Positions 51,239 through 62,547 of a stretch of 64,000 bases of DNA are shown here, piece by piece; position 1 is the first letter of the stretch, and every line of letters begins with the position of its first letter. Below the pieces are notes generated by a model. That model did no database searches, was not told the origin of the DNA, and saw nothing but the letters and a program-made list of their open reading frames with translations. Position numbers and translations under genes: made by a program. Origin of the DNA: Bartonella sp. M0177 (GTDB lineage: Bacteria > Pseudomonadota > Alphaproteobacteria > Rhizobiales > Rhizobiaceae); assembly GCF_016102285.1 (NCBI RefSeq), contig NZ_JACFOY010000001.1:1612001-1676000 (forward strand), in the 5' to 3' direction.

Positions 51239-52164
51239 GCGTGACCTGCCTTCCGAGCCTTCAAATGACGCTCTTCTTCTTTAACAACGTTATTACGCCG
51301 CTCCAATGCTTCATCCGACAATGCAACTGTAATGCGATCAGGAAGCCGTAAATCAACGCTCAAAACGTCGCGGCTAAAAAGCCCTTGCTCTTTATCTGCT
51401 TTGACTGCGTCGGCAAGTCTTACCATTGCATCTGTTTCCGGCAATTTGATACGAACGCCATTATCAAGCAGAACATCCCAACGCCGGTCACCCACACGTA
51501 CATAAGCCCGTACATGTTCCTTAATTTCCGGAAAAGCGGCTACTTCATGCACAAAATCGGATGCCTTCTTTTCAGCACCTATGCCGACAACAAGCGGCAA
51601 ATCACCCGCAAGGCCCGGTTTGAACGGCACGATCACCCGCCCTGCGTCATCAATAATATCGAGATTATCGCCATGCTGCCAAACTGCATAAGGCTGCCGC
51701 TCGACAAGCGAAACACGAACACGATCCGGATAGATCTTTTGAACGTCGACCGATTGTATCCATGGAAGTTGAGCGAGCGCCTCACGCGCTTTGACCGCAT
51801 CAAAACCGATCATAGAGGTTTCGCCATCAAGACCGAGAGCCGAAAGAACATCAAGCTCCGACATACGGTTATTACCGGCAATTTCTACATCTTCAACTGC
51901 AAAACCGAATGTCGATGTTGTAGCTTTTACAACTTCATCGGTGTGCCCACCTGCCGAAATACCATAGCAAGCTGTTGCGCCAAAAAAGAGGACGACTGCA
52001 AATGCACCAAAATGGCGTGGCAGTTCGATATCAGCCTGAACAATTTGAGAGACAGTCCGCCGCAACCGCCGGTAAAGGCGGGGCAATATCGACACTGCAA
52101 GTGTCGAAAAACCGTCCTCTTGTTGACCGTTCAACGCATACACGACGCGTCCTCCAACATCCAC
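51235..52164 (-). CDS. ftsQ: Cell division protein FtsQ
   Basis: Bitopic divisome protein that links early and late division proteins in the periplasm; 309 residues. A basic cytoplasmic N-terminus (~55 residues) and one span ([20 protein letters not shown]) precede the POTRA domain, which begins [20 protein letters not shown] and runs to [20 protein letters not shown] with [10 protein letters not shown], the highly conserved POTRA end. The beta domain follows with [13 protein letters not shown]. The start lies 34 bases inside the end of ddlB and the stop overlaps ftsA by four bases, so translation is tightly coupled. Confidence 0.96.
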   Translation of the reverse strand: MDVGGRVVYALNGQQEDGFSTLAVSILPRLYRRLRRTVSQIVQADIELPRHFGAFAVVLFFGATACYGISAGGHTDEVVKATTSTFGFAVEDVEIAGNNRMSELDVLSALGLDGETSMIGFDAVKAREALAQLPWIQSVDVQKIYPDRVRVSLVERQPYAVWQHGDNLDIIDDAGRVIVPFKPGLAGDLPLVVGIGAEKKASDFVHEVAAFPEIKEHVRAYVRVGDRRWDVLLDNGVRIKLPETDAMVRLADAVKADKEQGLFSRDVLSVDLRLPDRITVALSDEALERRNNVVKEEERHLKARKAGHA

Positions 52165-53051
52165 TTCACAAGATCGCCAAACGAGCGACCCGCCACTTTC
52201 GCCATGTCCGGTACAAGAGAGGTGGGTGTCATACCCGGTTGTGTATTGATTTCCAACCAGACCAACTCACCTTTCTCCTCGTCAAAACGAAAATCCGAGC
52301 GGCTAACACCCCTGCACCCGAGTGCCTGATGTGCTGCCACAGACATCCTTTGCACATTTTGGTAAATATTTGGTGAAAGTGGCGCAGGACAAACGTGTTT
52401 TGATCCCCCCGGCTTATATTTTGACTGAAAATCGTAAAATTGGAATTCTTTGTCCGGCACAATCTCGCAAACTTCCAACGCCTCTCCACCCAGAACAGTG
52501 CAGGTCAGCTCCCTTCCCGCAACATATTTTTCCACGATGACATCATCGCCATAATGCCAGGATGATCCGGTAATTTCGGATGGCGGTGTATTTTGACCGG
52601 CCTTGACGATAACCACGCCAAAGCTCGACCCTTCATAAACCGGCTTGATGACATAAGGAGGTTCGATCGGATGGTTTTTTCCAATCTCGAAACGGTTCAT
52701 CACGCGCGAAGGCGCAACCGTTACACCATTTGCTGCCGCAACGATTTTTGCCCGCCCCTTATCCATAGCAAGAGCGGACGCCAAAACACCCGAATGGGTA
52801 TAAGGAATTTGCAAAAATTCCAATATGCCCTGAATACGGCCATCTTCACCAAAAATACCGTGTAGAGCATTGAACGCAATATCAGGCTTTAATTCGGCAA
52901 GTCTGGACGCAACATCGCGCCCGACATCAACTTTTGTGACTTTATAACCGAGATTTTCAATGGCCTCTGCACATGCTGCTCCAGAAGACAGACTTATCGG
53001 GCGTTCGGAAGAAAAACCACCCATCAATACGGCAACATGCTTTTTCGCCAT
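52131..53051 (-). CDS. ddlB: D-alanine--D-alanine ligase
   Basis: Makes the D-Ala-D-Ala dipeptide for peptidoglycan precursors; ATP-grasp enzyme of about 306 residues. Family features: [20 protein letters not shown] near the start, [20 protein letters not shown] (ATP-grasp), [20 protein letters not shown] with catalytic Lys, [20 protein letters not shown], and [20 protein letters not shown] near the C-terminus. GAGGGAG lies upstream; ATG 53051 is preferred over the GTG one codon before. It is the first gene of the ftsQAZ unit, after a 750-base gap from murB that must hold the promoter. Confidence 0.97.
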   Translation of the reverse strand: MAKKHVAVLMGGFSSERPISLSSGAACAEAIENLGYKVTKVDVGRDVASRLAELKPDIAFNALHGIFGEDGRIQGILEFLQIPYTHSGVLASALAMDKGRAKIVAAANGVTVAPSRVMNRFEIGKNHPIEPPYVIKPVYEGSSFGVVIVKAGQNTPPSEITGSSWHYGDDVIVEKYVAGRELTCTVLGGEALEVCEIVPDKEFQFYDFQSKYKPGGSKHVCPAPLSPNIYQNVQRMSVAAHQALGCRGVSRSDFRFDEEKGELVWLEINTQPGMTPTSLVPDMAKVAGRSFGDLVKWMLEDASCMR

Positions 53052-53054
53052 CAC

Positions 53055-53761
53055 GAAAAAACTCCCTCAGAAACCACTAAATCTAGACCCCATCTACACA
53101 ACCGATACTATCGGTCGTCTGAAACTCCAAATCATCCTTGCGAATCAATGGACTAGCATTAACCATAATGAATCAGAATCGTCCCATTCTGACAACCCCC
53201 GCATCATGCAAGATGCTGATTCGAAAGGCGAAATTCCTTTCATCCCCTTGAAATGACTCATAGATTTTTTTCAGTTTTTTTTCATTATCTGTCATTTTAT
53301 CCGTGAGCATAATCCGTTCTTTCGAAAAACGGCACTTGCAAGCCCTCTCGCACACCGAGCGGTTTTGCTAATTCCTGTCTTACAATTTTGAAAAGCGAAC
53401 AAAAATACACGGTACACAGACTGACTTTTAACGGCTTTGATGAAAGCTCCGGTCAAAAGCCCGAGTTTTACGCAAAACAACGTAATCACTAAAAAAGATA
53501 ACCGGCTTTATAACCCGACAAATTCCCGTTCCAGAAATAAGTGTTTTCCGGAAATCATCCGTAAGTTTTTCCATTGTTCAAAAAATCGGACAATGCATAA
53601 ACTTTACTAGATCATAAACCAGCTAAATTTTATTTTATATTTATCACAGTGTAATTATACAAAAGATCAGAAATAATCAAATTCATTTTTATAAATGTTT
53701 TATCTTTCATGGTATTAAAATTATAAAATTACAAGTCTTTGAAATAAGCTTGAATTTAAAA
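53055..53761. other. Long AT-rich gap inside the division cluster
   Basis: About 700 bases between ddlB and murB. A minus-strand frame (53173-53355) contains MTDNEKKLKKIYESFQGDER and is not recognised; it has only a weak upstream purine stretch, so I do not call it. The segment 53600-53760 is very AT-rich. The ddlB promoter should lie here. Confidence 0.4.
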
Positions 53762-53785
53762 AGGCGCAAAAATTTTCTTGCGCCT
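53762..53785 (-). terminator. Terminator after murB
   Basis: 8-bp stem AGGCGCAA/TTGCGCCT around an A/T loop, followed on the minus strand by TTTTTAAA, about 18 bases past the murB stop. Confidence 0.85.
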
Positions 53786-53803
53786 CTTTATTTTTTACCC
53801 GTT

Positions 53804-54766
53804 TCAATGGTGAGCTATAAAAGGTTCTACAATTCTATCGGGCAAAAATTGGCCTATGCGTTTAATTTCCCAATGAAGCTCAATTCCGGTTTTTTCAAAC
53901 ACACGTTTCCTTACTGTTTCGCCTAAAAGCTCGAGATCATAGGCAGTTGCATTACCGGTATTGATCATGAAATTGCAATGCATGGTGCTCATCTTGGCAC
54001 CACCAATTGTCAAGCCGCGGCAGCCTGCTTCATCAATGACTTTCCAAGCCGATGTCCCCTCGGGATTACGGAAGGTTGAACCGCCGGTTTTTTCGCGGAT
54101 GGGTTGAACTTCTTCGCGGTGGCGAATGGCCTCGTCCATGGCTTTCTTGATGTCTTCCTTGTTACCTTTCGGCCCTTCAAGCAAAGCACCGACAAAGATC
54201 AAATCATCATCAACTTTTGATTGACGATAGGAATAGTGCATATCCGAAAGATTGAGGATATGGCGTTTTCCCTCACGGTCGAGTGCATAGACTTCAACAA
54301 CATGTTGTGCTGTCTCGCCGCCATTGGCTCCGCCATTCATCTTCAATGCCCCGCCGAGACCTCCCGGTATTCCGCAATAAAAATGAAAGCCTGAAATTCC
54401 CGCTTCGAGCGCAACAGAAGCTAGCCTTTTATCGGTGGTTGCGGCACCGGCAAAAAGACGCGTTTGCGAAACTTGCTGGGTTTCACCGAAACCTTTGGCC
54501 GAAAGGCGTATTGTCACACCGGCAATGCCGCCATCACGTATCAACAAATTGGAACCGATGCCAACAATCGTTATCGGTATATCCCGTGGCAATTTTTGTA
54601 AAAAAGCTGCAAGATCGGCTTCGTCTGCCGGTTGATAGAAGACTTCGGCAAGGCCACCGGCACGAAACCAGGTGACTTTGCTCATATCCACATTCGGATG
54701 AATTCGTCCTCTTATACCTCCAAGAGAAGGTTGCAACCGCTTTAAAAGTGCTTCGCCATCTATCAT
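53804..54766 (-). CDS. murB: UDP-N-acetylenolpyruvoylglucosamine reductase
   Basis: FAD enzyme that reduces enolpyruvyl-UDP-GlcNAc to UDP-MurNAc with NADPH; 320 residues, type II. FAD-binding segments are [40 protein letters not shown] and [20 protein letters not shown]. The catalytic region contains SYRQSKVDD (Tyr/Arg), [12 protein letters not shown] with the proton-donor Ser, and the C-terminal Glu lies in [12 protein letters not shown]. It is 11 bases after murC and ends its unit at a terminator. Confidence 0.97.
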   Translation of the reverse strand: MIDGEALLKRLQPSLGGIRGRIHPNVDMSKVTWFRAGGLAEVFYQPADEADLAAFLQKLPRDIPITIVGIGSNLLIRDGGIAGVTIRLSAKGFGETQQVSQTRLFAGAATTDKRLASVALEAGISGFHFYCGIPGGLGGALKMNGGANGGETAQHVVEVYALDREGKRHILNLSDMHYSYRQSKVDDDLIFVGALLEGPKGNKEDIKKAMDEAIRHREEVQPIREKTGGSTFRNPEGTSAWKVIDEAGCRGLTIGGAKMSTMHCNFMINTGNATAYDLELLGETVRKRVFEKTGIELHWEIKRIGQFLPDRIVEPFIAHH

Positions 54767-54777
54767 CTGACTAAAAC

Positions 54778-56187
54778 TTATTTTTTATCAAGATCTGCCA
54801 ATTCATTCGGTAGAGCATAAGCCCATTGGGTAATATTGCCGGCCCCGAGGAACACAACATAATCACCGGGCTTTGCAATTTTTCTCACAATCGGGGCGAT
54901 TTCCTTCGGGTCGGCAATATAACGCGCATCACGGTGGCCGGCAGTTTTGATCCGGTCAACCAGAGCTTTCGAGTTGACACCTTCAATCGGGTCTTCTCCG
55001 GCCGGATAAACCGGAGCAACGAGAATAGTGTCGGCATCATTGAAGCAGGTTGCAAATTCGTCAAAAAGATTATGAAGGCGCGTATAACGATGCGGCTGGG
55101 CAATGGCAATGACACGACCTTTAACACTCTCACGAGCAGCTTTGAGCACAGCTTTGATCTCGACCGGATGGTGTCCATAGTCATCGAAAATTTCCACACC
55201 GTTCCAGCTACCTGTATGGGTAAAGCGGCGTTTGACACCGCCGAAACCCGCCAAACCTTTGATAATGGCATCGTCGGATACGCCAAGTTCGTGAGCAACA
55301 GCAATGGCTGCTGTCGCATTCAGAACATTATGACGACCCGGCATTGGCAAAACCAGATTTTTCATCTCGATAACTGCTCCGGTTTTACGCGAGCGTATGA
55401 CGACATCGAAATGCGATTTCGGCCCTTCCATATGGTGGTTCAAAAAGCGTACATCTGCCTGCGGGTTGGAGCCGTAAGTGATGACGCGACGGTCATCAAT
55501 GCGGCTCACCAATGCTTGCACCTCCGGATGATCGAGACACATGACGCCAAAACCGTAGAAAGGAACATTCTCGACAAATTGCAGGTAAGCCTCACGTTCA
55601 GCCTCGAAAGTCCCGTAATGATCAAGATGTTCAGGATCAATATTGGTAACAACCGCAACATCGGCCGGAAGTTTTAAAAATGTACCGTCGCTCTCGTCGG
55701 CTTCGACCACCATCCAGTCGCCTTCACCCATACGCGCATTGGTACCATAAGCGTTGACAATACCACCATTGATCACAGTCGGGTCCATATTACCGGCTTC
55801 CAAAAGTGTGCCGATCAGTGAAGTGGTCGTGGTTTTGCCATGCGTACCGCCAATGGCGACAGCCTGCTTGAAACGCATCAATTCGGCAAGCATTTCCGCC
55901 CGCCTTACAATTGGCAAATGCCGTTCTTTGGCTGCAATATATTCCGGATTATTTTTATGAATAGCGGTTGAAACAACAACAACTTCCGCCTGCCCCAGAT
56001 TATCGGCACTGTGGCCGACATGAATTTTTATTCCGTGGGAGCGCAAACGCTCGACATTGGCATTATCCGCCTGATCGGAACCTTGAACTTTATAGCCCAG
56101 ATTATGGAGCACTTCGGCAATACCGCTCATGCCTATACCCCCAATTCCCACAAAGTGGATAAGGCCAATACTCAAGGGCATTTTCAT
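54778..56187 (-). CDS. murC: UDP-N-acetylmuramate--L-alanine ligase
   Basis: Adds the first amino acid of the peptidoglycan stem; 469 residues with three Mur-ligase domains. Start: [20 protein letters not shown] (UDP-binding Rossmann). ATP P-loop: [20 protein letters not shown] at about 108-127. Middle: [20 protein letters not shown] with [12 protein letters not shown]-terminal: [20 protein letters not shown] followed by [14 protein letters not shown], the MurC signature, and [11 protein letters not shown] near the end. Its start overlaps the murG stop by four bases. Confidence 0.98.
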   Translation of the reverse strand: MKMPLSIGLIHFVGIGGIGMSGIAEVLHNLGYKVQGSDQADNANVERLRSHGIKIHVGHSADNLGQAEVVVVSTAIHKNNPEYIAAKERHLPIVRRAEMLAELMRFKQAVAIGGTHGKTTTTSLIGTLLEAGNMDPTVINGGIVNAYGTNARMGEGDWMVVEADESDGTFLKLPADVAVVTNIDPEHLDHYGTFEAEREAYLQFVENVPFYGFGVMCLDHPEVQALVSRIDDRRVITYGSNPQADVRFLNHHMEGPKSHFDVVIRSRKTGAVIEMKNLVLPMPGRHNVLNATAAIAVAHELGVSDDAIIKGLAGFGGVKRRFTHTGSWNGVEIFDDYGHHPVEIKAVLKAARESVKGRVIAIAQPHRYTRLHNLFDEFATCFNDADTILVAPVYPAGEDPIEGVNSKALVDRIKTAGHRDARYIADPKEIAPIVRKIAKPGDYVVFLGAGNITQWAYALPNELADLDKK

Positions 56188-57308
56188 GAAGTTTCTCCTT
56201 CTTTAAATTCTTTTACTGTTTTGCCCGCAACCAATGCTTCTGCAAGATCTGCCAATTTTTTTGTGGCATCTCTATGACCTGCAGTTTTGGCAACTTTTGC
56301 CTGTGTAATAAGAAGAGCGCTGTTTTTAGCAACTGCATCAATCATTTTTGCAAGCTCGTGACTATCCAGTTCTTTCTGCTGCATCACTTTCACGGCACCT
56401 GTTGCAGCGAGCCTCGCGGCATTGACCGATTGATCGTGATCGAGTGCGTAAGGATATGGAACAAGCAAAGCAGGTCGGCCGATTGCTGCAATTTCCGACA
56501 CTGTAGAAGCGCCGGAGCGTGCAATAATAAAATGTGCATCGGCAATACGCTTCGGCATATCGTCGAAAAATTCTTTGACTTCGGCTTTGACCTGAAGATT
56601 CCGATAGGTTTCGACGAGTTCTTTATCGTCGCCCCTGACCTGCTGGACAATAGAGAGGCGTTTTTTAACATCATCGCCAAGTAGTTTTACCGCTGCCGGT
56701 ACAATTTCATTGAAAAATGACGCTCCCTGACTGCCACCGAAAATCAAAAGATTGAAAGTATCAGTTCCGTCAGACGGGCGGTAGGGTTGTTTCGAAGCTT
56801 CAATCACTGCATCGCGAACCGGATTACCGGTTACCACAATCTTGTCTTTATACGGTCCTTGATCTTCAAGAAAACCGCCGGCAATGGCATCAACCCGTGC
56901 AGCCAAAGCTTTATTGGCCCGCCCCATCACTGCATTCTGTTCGTGGATAAACGCGCGCAAACCAATCGACTTTGCAGCATAAAGTGGTGGCAATGTGGGA
57001 TAGCCGCCAAATCCTGCAACAAGAACGGGTCGCAATTTTTTAAATAGCCGTCGTGACGCGCGAACACCTTTCAAAAGCTGCCAGAGCGTTTTCGCCACTG
57101 CAAAAGGATTTTTGCTTGTTATGGTCGCTGAGGGAATAACATGCACATGATCATCGTCAAATGTGCGCACAAAGCGCCTTGCCCTGTCATCGGTAATCAA
57201 ATGGACATCATAGCCCCGCCGGACGAGTTCGCCTCTTAAAGCTTCGGCAGGAAAAAGATGGCCACCGGTGCCACCCGCAACCAGAACAATTATTTTTTTA
57301 TCAGTCAT
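56184..57308 (-). CDS. murG: UDP-GlcNAc:lipid I N-acetylglucosaminyltransferase
   Basis: Membrane-associated GT-B glycosyltransferase that turns lipid I into lipid II; 374 residues. The N-domain opens [20 protein letters not shown] (G-loop 1) and then [20 protein letters not shown] (G-loop 2), [20 protein letters not shown] with the acceptor-site His, and [20 protein letters not shown] (G-loop 3). The C-domain has [20 protein letters not shown] with [20 protein letters not shown], the UDP-GlcNAc binding block with its Glu. It lies one base after ftsW and overlaps murC by four bases, so the four genes ftsW-murG-murC-murB are one transcript. Confidence 0.98.
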   Translation of the reverse strand: MTDKKIIVLVAGGTGGHLFPAEALRGELVRRGYDVHLITDDRARRFVRTFDDDHVHVIPSATITSKNPFAVAKTLWQLLKGVRASRRLFKKLRPVLVAGFGGYPTLPPLYAAKSIGLRAFIHEQNAVMGRANKALAARVDAIAGGFLEDQGPYKDKIVVTGNPVRDAVIEASKQPYRPSDGTDTFNLLIFGGSQGASFFNEIVPAAVKLLGDDVKKRLSIVQQVRGDDKELVETYRNLQVKAEVKEFFDDMPKRIADAHFIIARSGASTVSEIAAIGRPALLVPYPYALDHDQSVNAARLAATGAVKVMQQKELDSHELAKMIDAVAKNSALLITQAKVAKTAGHRDATKKLADLAEALVAGKTVKEFKEGETS

Positions 57309-57309
57309 C

Positions 57310-58455
57310 TCACACCGCTGGCATAATAGTCGGTAACGACGCGGAAAGCCTTGCTTCCGGGCGTCTGCGCGTCAAGCTCAACAGGATTCCCATAGAAATC
57401 GCAATGGCCACCATAGACGAACCGCCATAAGAGATAAATGGCAAAGTCATACCTTTCGGCGGCATCAAGTGTAGGTTCACTGCCATATTGATCATGGATT
57501 GGCAACCGAACAGAATAGCCATGCCCGCAATAGCAAAACGGGTAAAAGAATCCCGTTCGTTCATAGCAATTTTCATCGATCTGATAACGATGAAAGCAAA
57601 AAGTGCAACAATAAGCAGGCAAAGAACAATGCCATATTCTTCCGCCGCAACTGAAAATACGAAATCGGTGTGACTGTCGGGAACAATCCGTTTGACTGTC
57701 CCCTCACCCGGACCCTGCCCGAACCAGCCGCCATGCAAAATCGCTTCGCGTCCGACATCCACCTGAAATGTATCGCCTTCGCCGGTCAAGAACCCGTTAA
57801 CACGTTCCTGAACGTGGTGAACGAAAAGATAGGCGCCAAAACCGCCAACAATCGCAAGCCCGATGAAAAGAATGATGATAATAATCGGCACACCGGCAAG
57901 GAAGAACAAGCCGCCCCAAGTGGCGCTGATAAGCATTGTCTGCCCGATATCGGGTTCAAGCACCAGAAGGCAAGCACAAGTTCCATAAAGAATAATGGCA
58001 AGCAAAAAGCCCGGAATACCGTTTTTCCTGGTCTGATCGGAAAAAAGCCATGCCGACATAACGACGAAAGCCGGTTTCATAAATTCGGATGCCTGAACGG
58101 ATATGCCGAGCACGGAAATCCACCGTCTCGACCCCTTGACTTCAGCCCCGAATAATAAGGTTGCGACCAATAGAACAAGCGTGACCAGCAATAGCAGTGC
58201 GCAAAACCGGCGAATATTGCGCGGGGTAAAGAAAGAAACAAAAATCATCGTAAAAAGTGCCGGAAAGCTGAAAATAATGTGCCAACGCACAAAATAGAAA
58301 CTGTCAGCAATACCGATTTTGCTTGCAACTGTGGGGCTTGCAGCAAAGGAAAGCATAATGCCAAGCCCCATTAACATGAGACAGGCTGCCAGAATTGGCC
58401 GGTCTATTGTCCACCACCAATTGGCTATCGGTCCACGGTCTGCACGAGAAACCAT
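57310..58455 (-). CDS. ftsW: Septal peptidoglycan polymerase FtsW (SEDS family)
   Basis: Multi-span inner-membrane glycosyltransferase that polymerises lipid II at the septum with FtsI; 381 residues and about ten spans. SEDS signatures are present: GSRRWISVLGISVQASEFMK, LLVLEPDIGQTMLISATWGG (with the functional Asp), GREAILHGGWFGQGPGEGTV and FSVAAEEYGIVLCLLIVALF, and near the C-terminus GMTLPFISYGGSSMVAIAIS (PFISYGGSS hallmark). The first gene after the murD terminator, so it probably begins a new transcript. RodA is less likely because of its place in the mur cluster. Confidence 0.96.
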   Translation of the reverse strand: MVSRADRGPIANWWWTIDRPILAACLMLMGLGIMLSFAASPTVASKIGIADSFYFVRWHIIFSFPALFTMIFVSFFTPRNIRRFCALLLLVTLVLLVATLLFGAEVKGSRRWISVLGISVQASEFMKPAFVVMSAWLFSDQTRKNGIPGFLLAIILYGTCACLLVLEPDIGQTMLISATWGGLFFLAGVPIIIIILFIGLAIVGGFGAYLFVHHVQERVNGFLTGEGDTFQVDVGREAILHGGWFGQGPGEGTVKRIVPDSHTDFVFSVAAEEYGIVLCLLIVALFAFIVIRSMKIAMNERDSFTRFAIAGMAILFGCQSMINMAVNLHLMPPKGMTLPFISYGGSSMVAIAISMGILLSLTRRRPEARLSASLPTIMPAV

Positions 58456-58573
58456 TTCAACCCCTTTGTCACTATCATCCAGTCAAGCACGACTTTTGCT
58501 CATTTGACCATGGAAATTACGCCGAAAAGGATTCCGGTTGGTTAACGCCGACTAAACTTTTTAATTATTGGAC

Positions 58574-58610
58574 AAAAAAAATGGCTTCAGCGTTCTTAAG
58601 CCGAAGCCAT
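58574..58610 (-). terminator. Terminator between murD and ftsW
   Basis: On the minus strand an 8-bp stem ATGGCTTC/GAAGCCAT with a 14-base loop runs into TTTTTTTT. It separates the murE-F-mraY-murD unit from the ftsW unit. Confidence 0.85.
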
Positions 58611-58638
58611 AAAATTTAGGAGAAACAAAAAATAGAGA

Positions 58639-60030
58639 TTACAACGCTTTTACAAAAGCTTTGAAAGCATCACCGCGAGCGCCGTAATTTTTGAATTGGT
58701 CATAGCTTGCACAAGCAGGTGAAAGCAGAACGGCCACTTCTTCGGCTTTGTCTTTTCCTGCATCCTGATGGGCTTCCTGAACAGCTTTTTCCAGCGTTCC
58801 CGACATTGAAATCGGAAATGCGCCATTAATGGTGCGGGCAAAATCTTCCGCAGCATCACCAATGAGATAGGCTTTGCGGATTTTCGGGAAATAATCTTTC
58901 AAAGCGGTAATGCCGCCTTCTTTTGCAAGACCGCCGATAATCCAGTAAATATGATCAAAGGTGGCAAGTGCCGGTGCGCTAGCCTCGGCATTGGTTGCCT
59001 TGCTATCATCGACATAAAGAGCATTGCCGATTTTTCTGACCTGCTGCATACGGTGCGGCAGCCCGACATAGGAGGCAAAAATACGCTGCAATTCAACCGG
59101 TTTTATTTTTAAAATGTCAAGAGTGGCAAGTGCCATTAACGCATTCTGGGCATTATGACTGCCGCGAAGCGAAGAAATTCCCGAAAGCGACAAACGTGGT
59201 TCCGCTTTGCCATTCTCCACACTGAAAAGCTCGTCTTTGACAGCATAATATCCGCTCTTCAAAACCTTGTCTTTTGATACCGGCAAAACATTATGATGGT
59301 CATGTAAAAGCTCTTCATAGATTTTTGTCGAGCTTTCGTCGTCAACGGCAACGAGTGCCGTTTTCGCGCCATTAACCAGCCGTTTTTTGATTGCACAATA
59401 ATGGGCAAATGTCCCGTGCCGGTCGATGTGGTCGGGTGAAATATTAAGAAGAATACCGACCGTCGGGTTGATGGACGGTGTGAGATCAATCTGGAAAGAC
59501 GAGCATTCGATCACATAAAAACGATTTTTTTCAAACGGTTCGAGCGACAAAATAGCAGTACCGATATTGCCACCCATTTCCGACAATTTTCCACTCTCGT
59601 TCAGAAGATGATTGATGAGTGCGGTTGTGGTGGATTTGCCATTGGTGCCGGTAATTGCAATAAAGGGCATATCCGCGTCGGAAAGTTTATTGTGTTCGAG
59701 ATAAGCGTTGCGCTCGCGAATAAACAGTTCAATGTCGCCGATAATTTCGACACCGGCGGCTTTTGCAAGTTTGACTGTCCAATGGGGTTCCGGATCGGTG
59801 AGCGGCACACCGGGAGCGAGAACGAGAGCCGAGATTTTCGACCAATCGACATTATGAAGATCGCTCACAGGTATATTCTCGGCGCGGGTCCTTTCGACAG
59901 TCTCCATCTTGTCGTCCCATGCGAGAACGTCCGCACCACCGGCAAGAAGGGATTTTGCTGTGGCAACACCCGAACCGCCAAGGCCGAAGAGTGCTACTTT
60001 TTTATTCTTGAAAGAATTGATTATAATCAT
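58639..60030 (-). CDS. murD: UDP-N-acetylmuramoyl-L-alanine--D-glutamate ligase
   Basis: Adds D-Glu to UDP-MurNAc-L-Ala; 463 residues. N-domain KVALFGLGGSGVATAKSLLA and VLAPGVPLTDPEPHWTVKLA; ATP loop FIAITGTNGKSTTTALINHL at about 125-144 with NIGTAILSLEPF nearby; DLTPSINPTVGILLNISPDH with IDRHGTF in the middle; C-domain YVGLPHRMQQVRKIGNALYV and DDSKATNAEA, the MurD signature, and VLLSPACASYDQFKNYGARG near the end. It starts five bases after mraY and ends at a terminator, which is a break in what is often one continuous cluster. Confidence 0.97.
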   Translation of the reverse strand: MIIINSFKNKKVALFGLGGSGVATAKSLLAGGADVLAWDDKMETVERTRAENIPVSDLHNVDWSKISALVLAPGVPLTDPEPHWTVKLAKAAGVEIIGDIELFIRERNAYLEHNKLSDADMPFIAITGTNGKSTTTALINHLLNESGKLSEMGGNIGTAILSLEPFEKNRFYVIECSSFQIDLTPSINPTVGILLNISPDHIDRHGTFAHYCAIKKRLVNGAKTALVAVDDESSTKIYEELLHDHHNVLPVSKDKVLKSGYYAVKDELFSVENGKAEPRLSLSGISSLRGSHNAQNALMALATLDILKIKPVELQRIFASYVGLPHRMQQVRKIGNALYVDDSKATNAEASAPALATFDHIYWIIGGLAKEGGITALKDYFPKIRKAYLIGDAAEDFARTINGAFPISMSGTLEKAVQEAHQDAGKDKAEEVAVLLSPACASYDQFKNYGARGDAFKAFVKAL

Positions 60031-60035
60031 TTTGC

Positions 60036-61106
60036 TTATCTTAATTTAAGAGTTGAAAGACCGATCAGGGCAAGCACAATCGAGATAATCCAGAAGCGTA
60101 TAACGACCTGGCTTTCTGTCCAGCCTTTTTTCTCGAAATGATGGTGAATTGGTGCCATGAGGAAAACACGTTTTCCTGTCAATTTGAACCAGAAAACCTG
60201 AATAATGACGGAGAGTGCTTCCATAACGAATAGCCCGCCAATGACCGCAAGAACGATTTCATGTTTTGTTGCAACCGCAACAGCACCCAACATACCGCCA
60301 AGTGCAAGCGAACCGGTGTCGCCCATAAAAATTGCGGCAGGCGGCGCATTAAACCACAAAAAGCCAAGTCCCGCCCCGACAACTGCACCGAGAAGCACTG
60401 TCAGCTCGCCTGAACCCGCGACATAGTGAATCTGCAGGTAATCAGCAAAATTGATATTGCCCGAGAGATAGGCAATGAGTGCAAATGACGAAGCGGCAAC
60501 CATGACCGGAACAATGGCAAGGCCGTCAAGACCATCAGTGAAGTTGACCGCGTTACCGGATCCAACCATAACAAATGCAGCAAAGGGAATAAAAAACCAG
60601 CCCAGATTGAGCAAATAATCTTTCACAAAAGGAAGTGCGAGGCCCGTTGATTCGCTATGCATAATGATGCCGGAGGCGACAATGGCAATGATAAATTCCA
60701 ATGTCAGACGAGCCTTTCCGGAAAAGCCTTTTTCGCTTTGTTTGGTGACTTTGAGATAATCATCATAAAAGCCGATTGCGCCGAAGGCCAACATCACGAA
60801 AAGCACAACCCAAAAATAGATATTGGAAAGATTACACCATAAAAGAGCGGAAACCACCGTACCGCTCAAAATCATCAAACCGCCCATGGTCGGCGTACCG
60901 GCTTTTTTGAAGTGGGTTTGCGGACCGTCGGCACGGATTGGCTGGCCTTTACCCTGACGCACTTTCAACGAGGCGATAATGCTTGGTCCGAACAGAAAAA
61001 CGATCAGTCCCGACGTGAGCAAAGCCGCACCGGTGCGGAACGTGATATAGCGGAACACCCCGACACCGGGCAGAATATCGGTCAGTGATGAAAAATACAT
61101 CAACAT
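60036..61106 (-). CDS. mraY: Phospho-N-acetylmuramoyl-pentapeptide transferase
   Basis: Integral membrane enzyme that links phospho-MurNAc-pentapeptide to undecaprenyl phosphate, giving lipid I; 356 residues and ten spans. Motifs: [20 protein letters not shown] (GTPTMGG), [20 protein letters not shown] (DDxxK pair), [20 protein letters not shown] (NLTDGLDG type), and the loop [20 protein letters not shown], with the His-rich [20 protein letters not shown] near the C-terminus that binds the nucleotide. It lies between murF (22 bases upstream) and murD (five bases downstream). Confidence 0.98.
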   Translation of the reverse strand: MLMYFSSLTDILPGVGVFRYITFRTGAALLTSGLIVFLFGPSIIASLKVRQGKGQPIRADGPQTHFKKAGTPTMGGLMILSGTVVSALLWCNLSNIYFWVVLFVMLAFGAIGFYDDYLKVTKQSEKGFSGKARLTLEFIIAIVASGIIMHSESTGLALPFVKDYLLNLGWFFIPFAAFVMVGSGNAVNFTDGLDGLAIVPVMVAASSFALIAYLSGNINFADYLQIHYVAGSGELTVLLGAVVGAGLGFLWFNAPPAAIFMGDTGSLALGGMLGAVAVATKHEIVLAVIGGLFVMEALSVIIQVFWFKLTGKRVFLMAPIHHHFEKKGWTESQVVIRFWIISIVLALIGLSTLKLR

Positions 61107-61128
61107 GGAAGCTTGGCCTTTTTAACTT

Positions 61129-62547
61129 TCAATCGGCTTTCTTATAACGTTCGAGCAAAGCCGATACAACACGCGAAGAGCGAATAGAATTCGATGATTT
61201 GACCATGATGACATCACCATCATGAATGTCTTTGAGAATGAGAGGGATAATCTCTTCGACATTTTCTTTCAAATAAACTTTGAGCTTTTTTGAAAGCTCC
61301 TGTTTCAAAGGTTCGATTTCGTGGCCAATGAGATAAACCGGATTGGCACCCGAGGCAAAAACCGGTTCGGCGAGTTCGCGGTGAAGTTTTTCGCTATATT
61401 TGCCGAGTTCGAGCATATCGCCAAGCACAGCAATGTGCCGCCCGCGTGCGCCGGTTTTGGCTTGTTTCAAAAGCTCCAGACTTGCCCGCATGGAAGCCGG
61501 ATTGGCATTATAGCTTTCATCAATCAGCGTGAATGTCCCGCCTGATGGCAATTCCAGATGATAACGTGCGCCGCGCCCGTTTTCGGCGCTAAATGTTGCC
61601 ATTGCCATAACAATATGTGCCATATCGGCACCAACACAATCACACGCACCGAGCACGGCCAGACAGTCCTGCACAATATGGCGTCCTGGTGCTGCAACCT
61701 TCACCATGGCTTCATTATCGCCAATCTTCACACTCATACTTGAACAGTCGGCCAACATATGGAGTTTTTCCAAACGGTAATCGGCATCTTTTGCTTCGCC
61801 GAAACTCAATATATTTTTAATCCCGCAGGCCTTCGCTTTATCGGAAAGGAAATGGAAAAAATCATCATCGGCATTAAGAAGAGCTGTCCCGCCTTTTTCG
61901 ACACCTTCGAAAATTTCCGCTTTCGCTCTGGCAATTTCCTCAACACTCGAGAAAAAGCCGAGATGCACTGCCGCAACCTTGGTAATAATGGCTATATGCG
62001 GCCGCACCATTTTTACCAATGGGCGGATTTCACCAGCATGGTTCATGCCGATTTCAAAGACACCATAATCTGTGTCTGCCGGCATACGGGCAAGGGTTAG
62101 CGGTACCCCCCATTGATTATTGAAGGAGGCCGGATTGGCATGTACTTTTCCGACAGCTTCAAGACAATGGCGCAGTGCTTCCTTCGTGGTGGTTTTTCCG
62201 ACTGATCCGGTTACAGCAATAATTTTTGCGGCTGATCTTGCCCTTGCCGCTATCGCAAGCTCATCCAATGCCTTCAGTGCATCATTAACCGCTATCATCG
62301 GCACACCGAGTTTTTGAAGATCTGCTTTGTGATCTTTTTCGATAATCAACAAGCCTGCTCCGGCCTCGGCAGCTTTCGCCGCAAAATCATGGCCATCAAG
62401 CTTTTCGCCCTTGATGCAGAAAAAGATTTCGTTAGGCTTTACAGTGCGGCTATCAATCGAAACGCCCGATAATTCATCCGGCAAATTGCCGATGACGTCA
62501 CCATCAATTGCTTTTTCAAGCTCGGCTTTCGTCCATAATGGCATCAT
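61129..62547 (-). CDS. murF: UDP-N-acetylmuramoyl-tripeptide--D-alanyl-D-alanine ligase
   Basis: Adds D-Ala-D-Ala to finish the UDP-MurNAc-pentapeptide; 472 residues. N-domain [23 protein letters not shown] loop [20 protein letters not shown] at about 108-127; [20 protein letters not shown] (typical NNxxGVPL of MurF); [21 protein letters not shown]-domain [20 protein letters not shown] (DDSYNANP motif) and [20 protein letters not shown]. Start overlaps the murE stop by four bases. The ligated substrate is made by DdlB, encoded in this window. Confidence 0.98.
   Translation of the reverse strand: MMPLWTKAELEKAIDGDVIGNLPDELSGVSIDSRTVKPNEIFFCIKGEKLDGHDFAAKAAEAGAGLLIIEKDHKADLQKLGVPMIAVNDALKALDELAIAARARSAAKIIAVTGSVGKTTTKEALRHCLEAVGKVHANPASFNNQWGVPLTLARMPADTDYGVFEIGMNHAGEIRPLVKMVRPHIAIITKVAAVHLGFFSSVEEIARAKAEIFEGVEKGGTALLNADDDFFHFLSDKAKACGIKNILSFGEAKDADYRLEKLHMLADCSSMSVKIGDNEAMVKVAAPGRHIVQDCLAVLGACDCVGADMAHIVMAMATFSAENGRGARYHLELPSGGTFTLIDESYNANPASMRASLELLKQAKTGARGRHIAVLGDMLELGKYSEKLHRELAEPVFASGANPVYLIGHEIEPLKQELSKKLKVYLKENVEEIIPLILKDIHDGDVIMVKSSNSIRSSRVVSALLERYKKAD

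Noticed and set aside
53173-53355. Minus-strand 60-codon frame before ddlB
   Set aside because: Its second half looks protein-like, but there is no good ribosome site or family, so it was not called.
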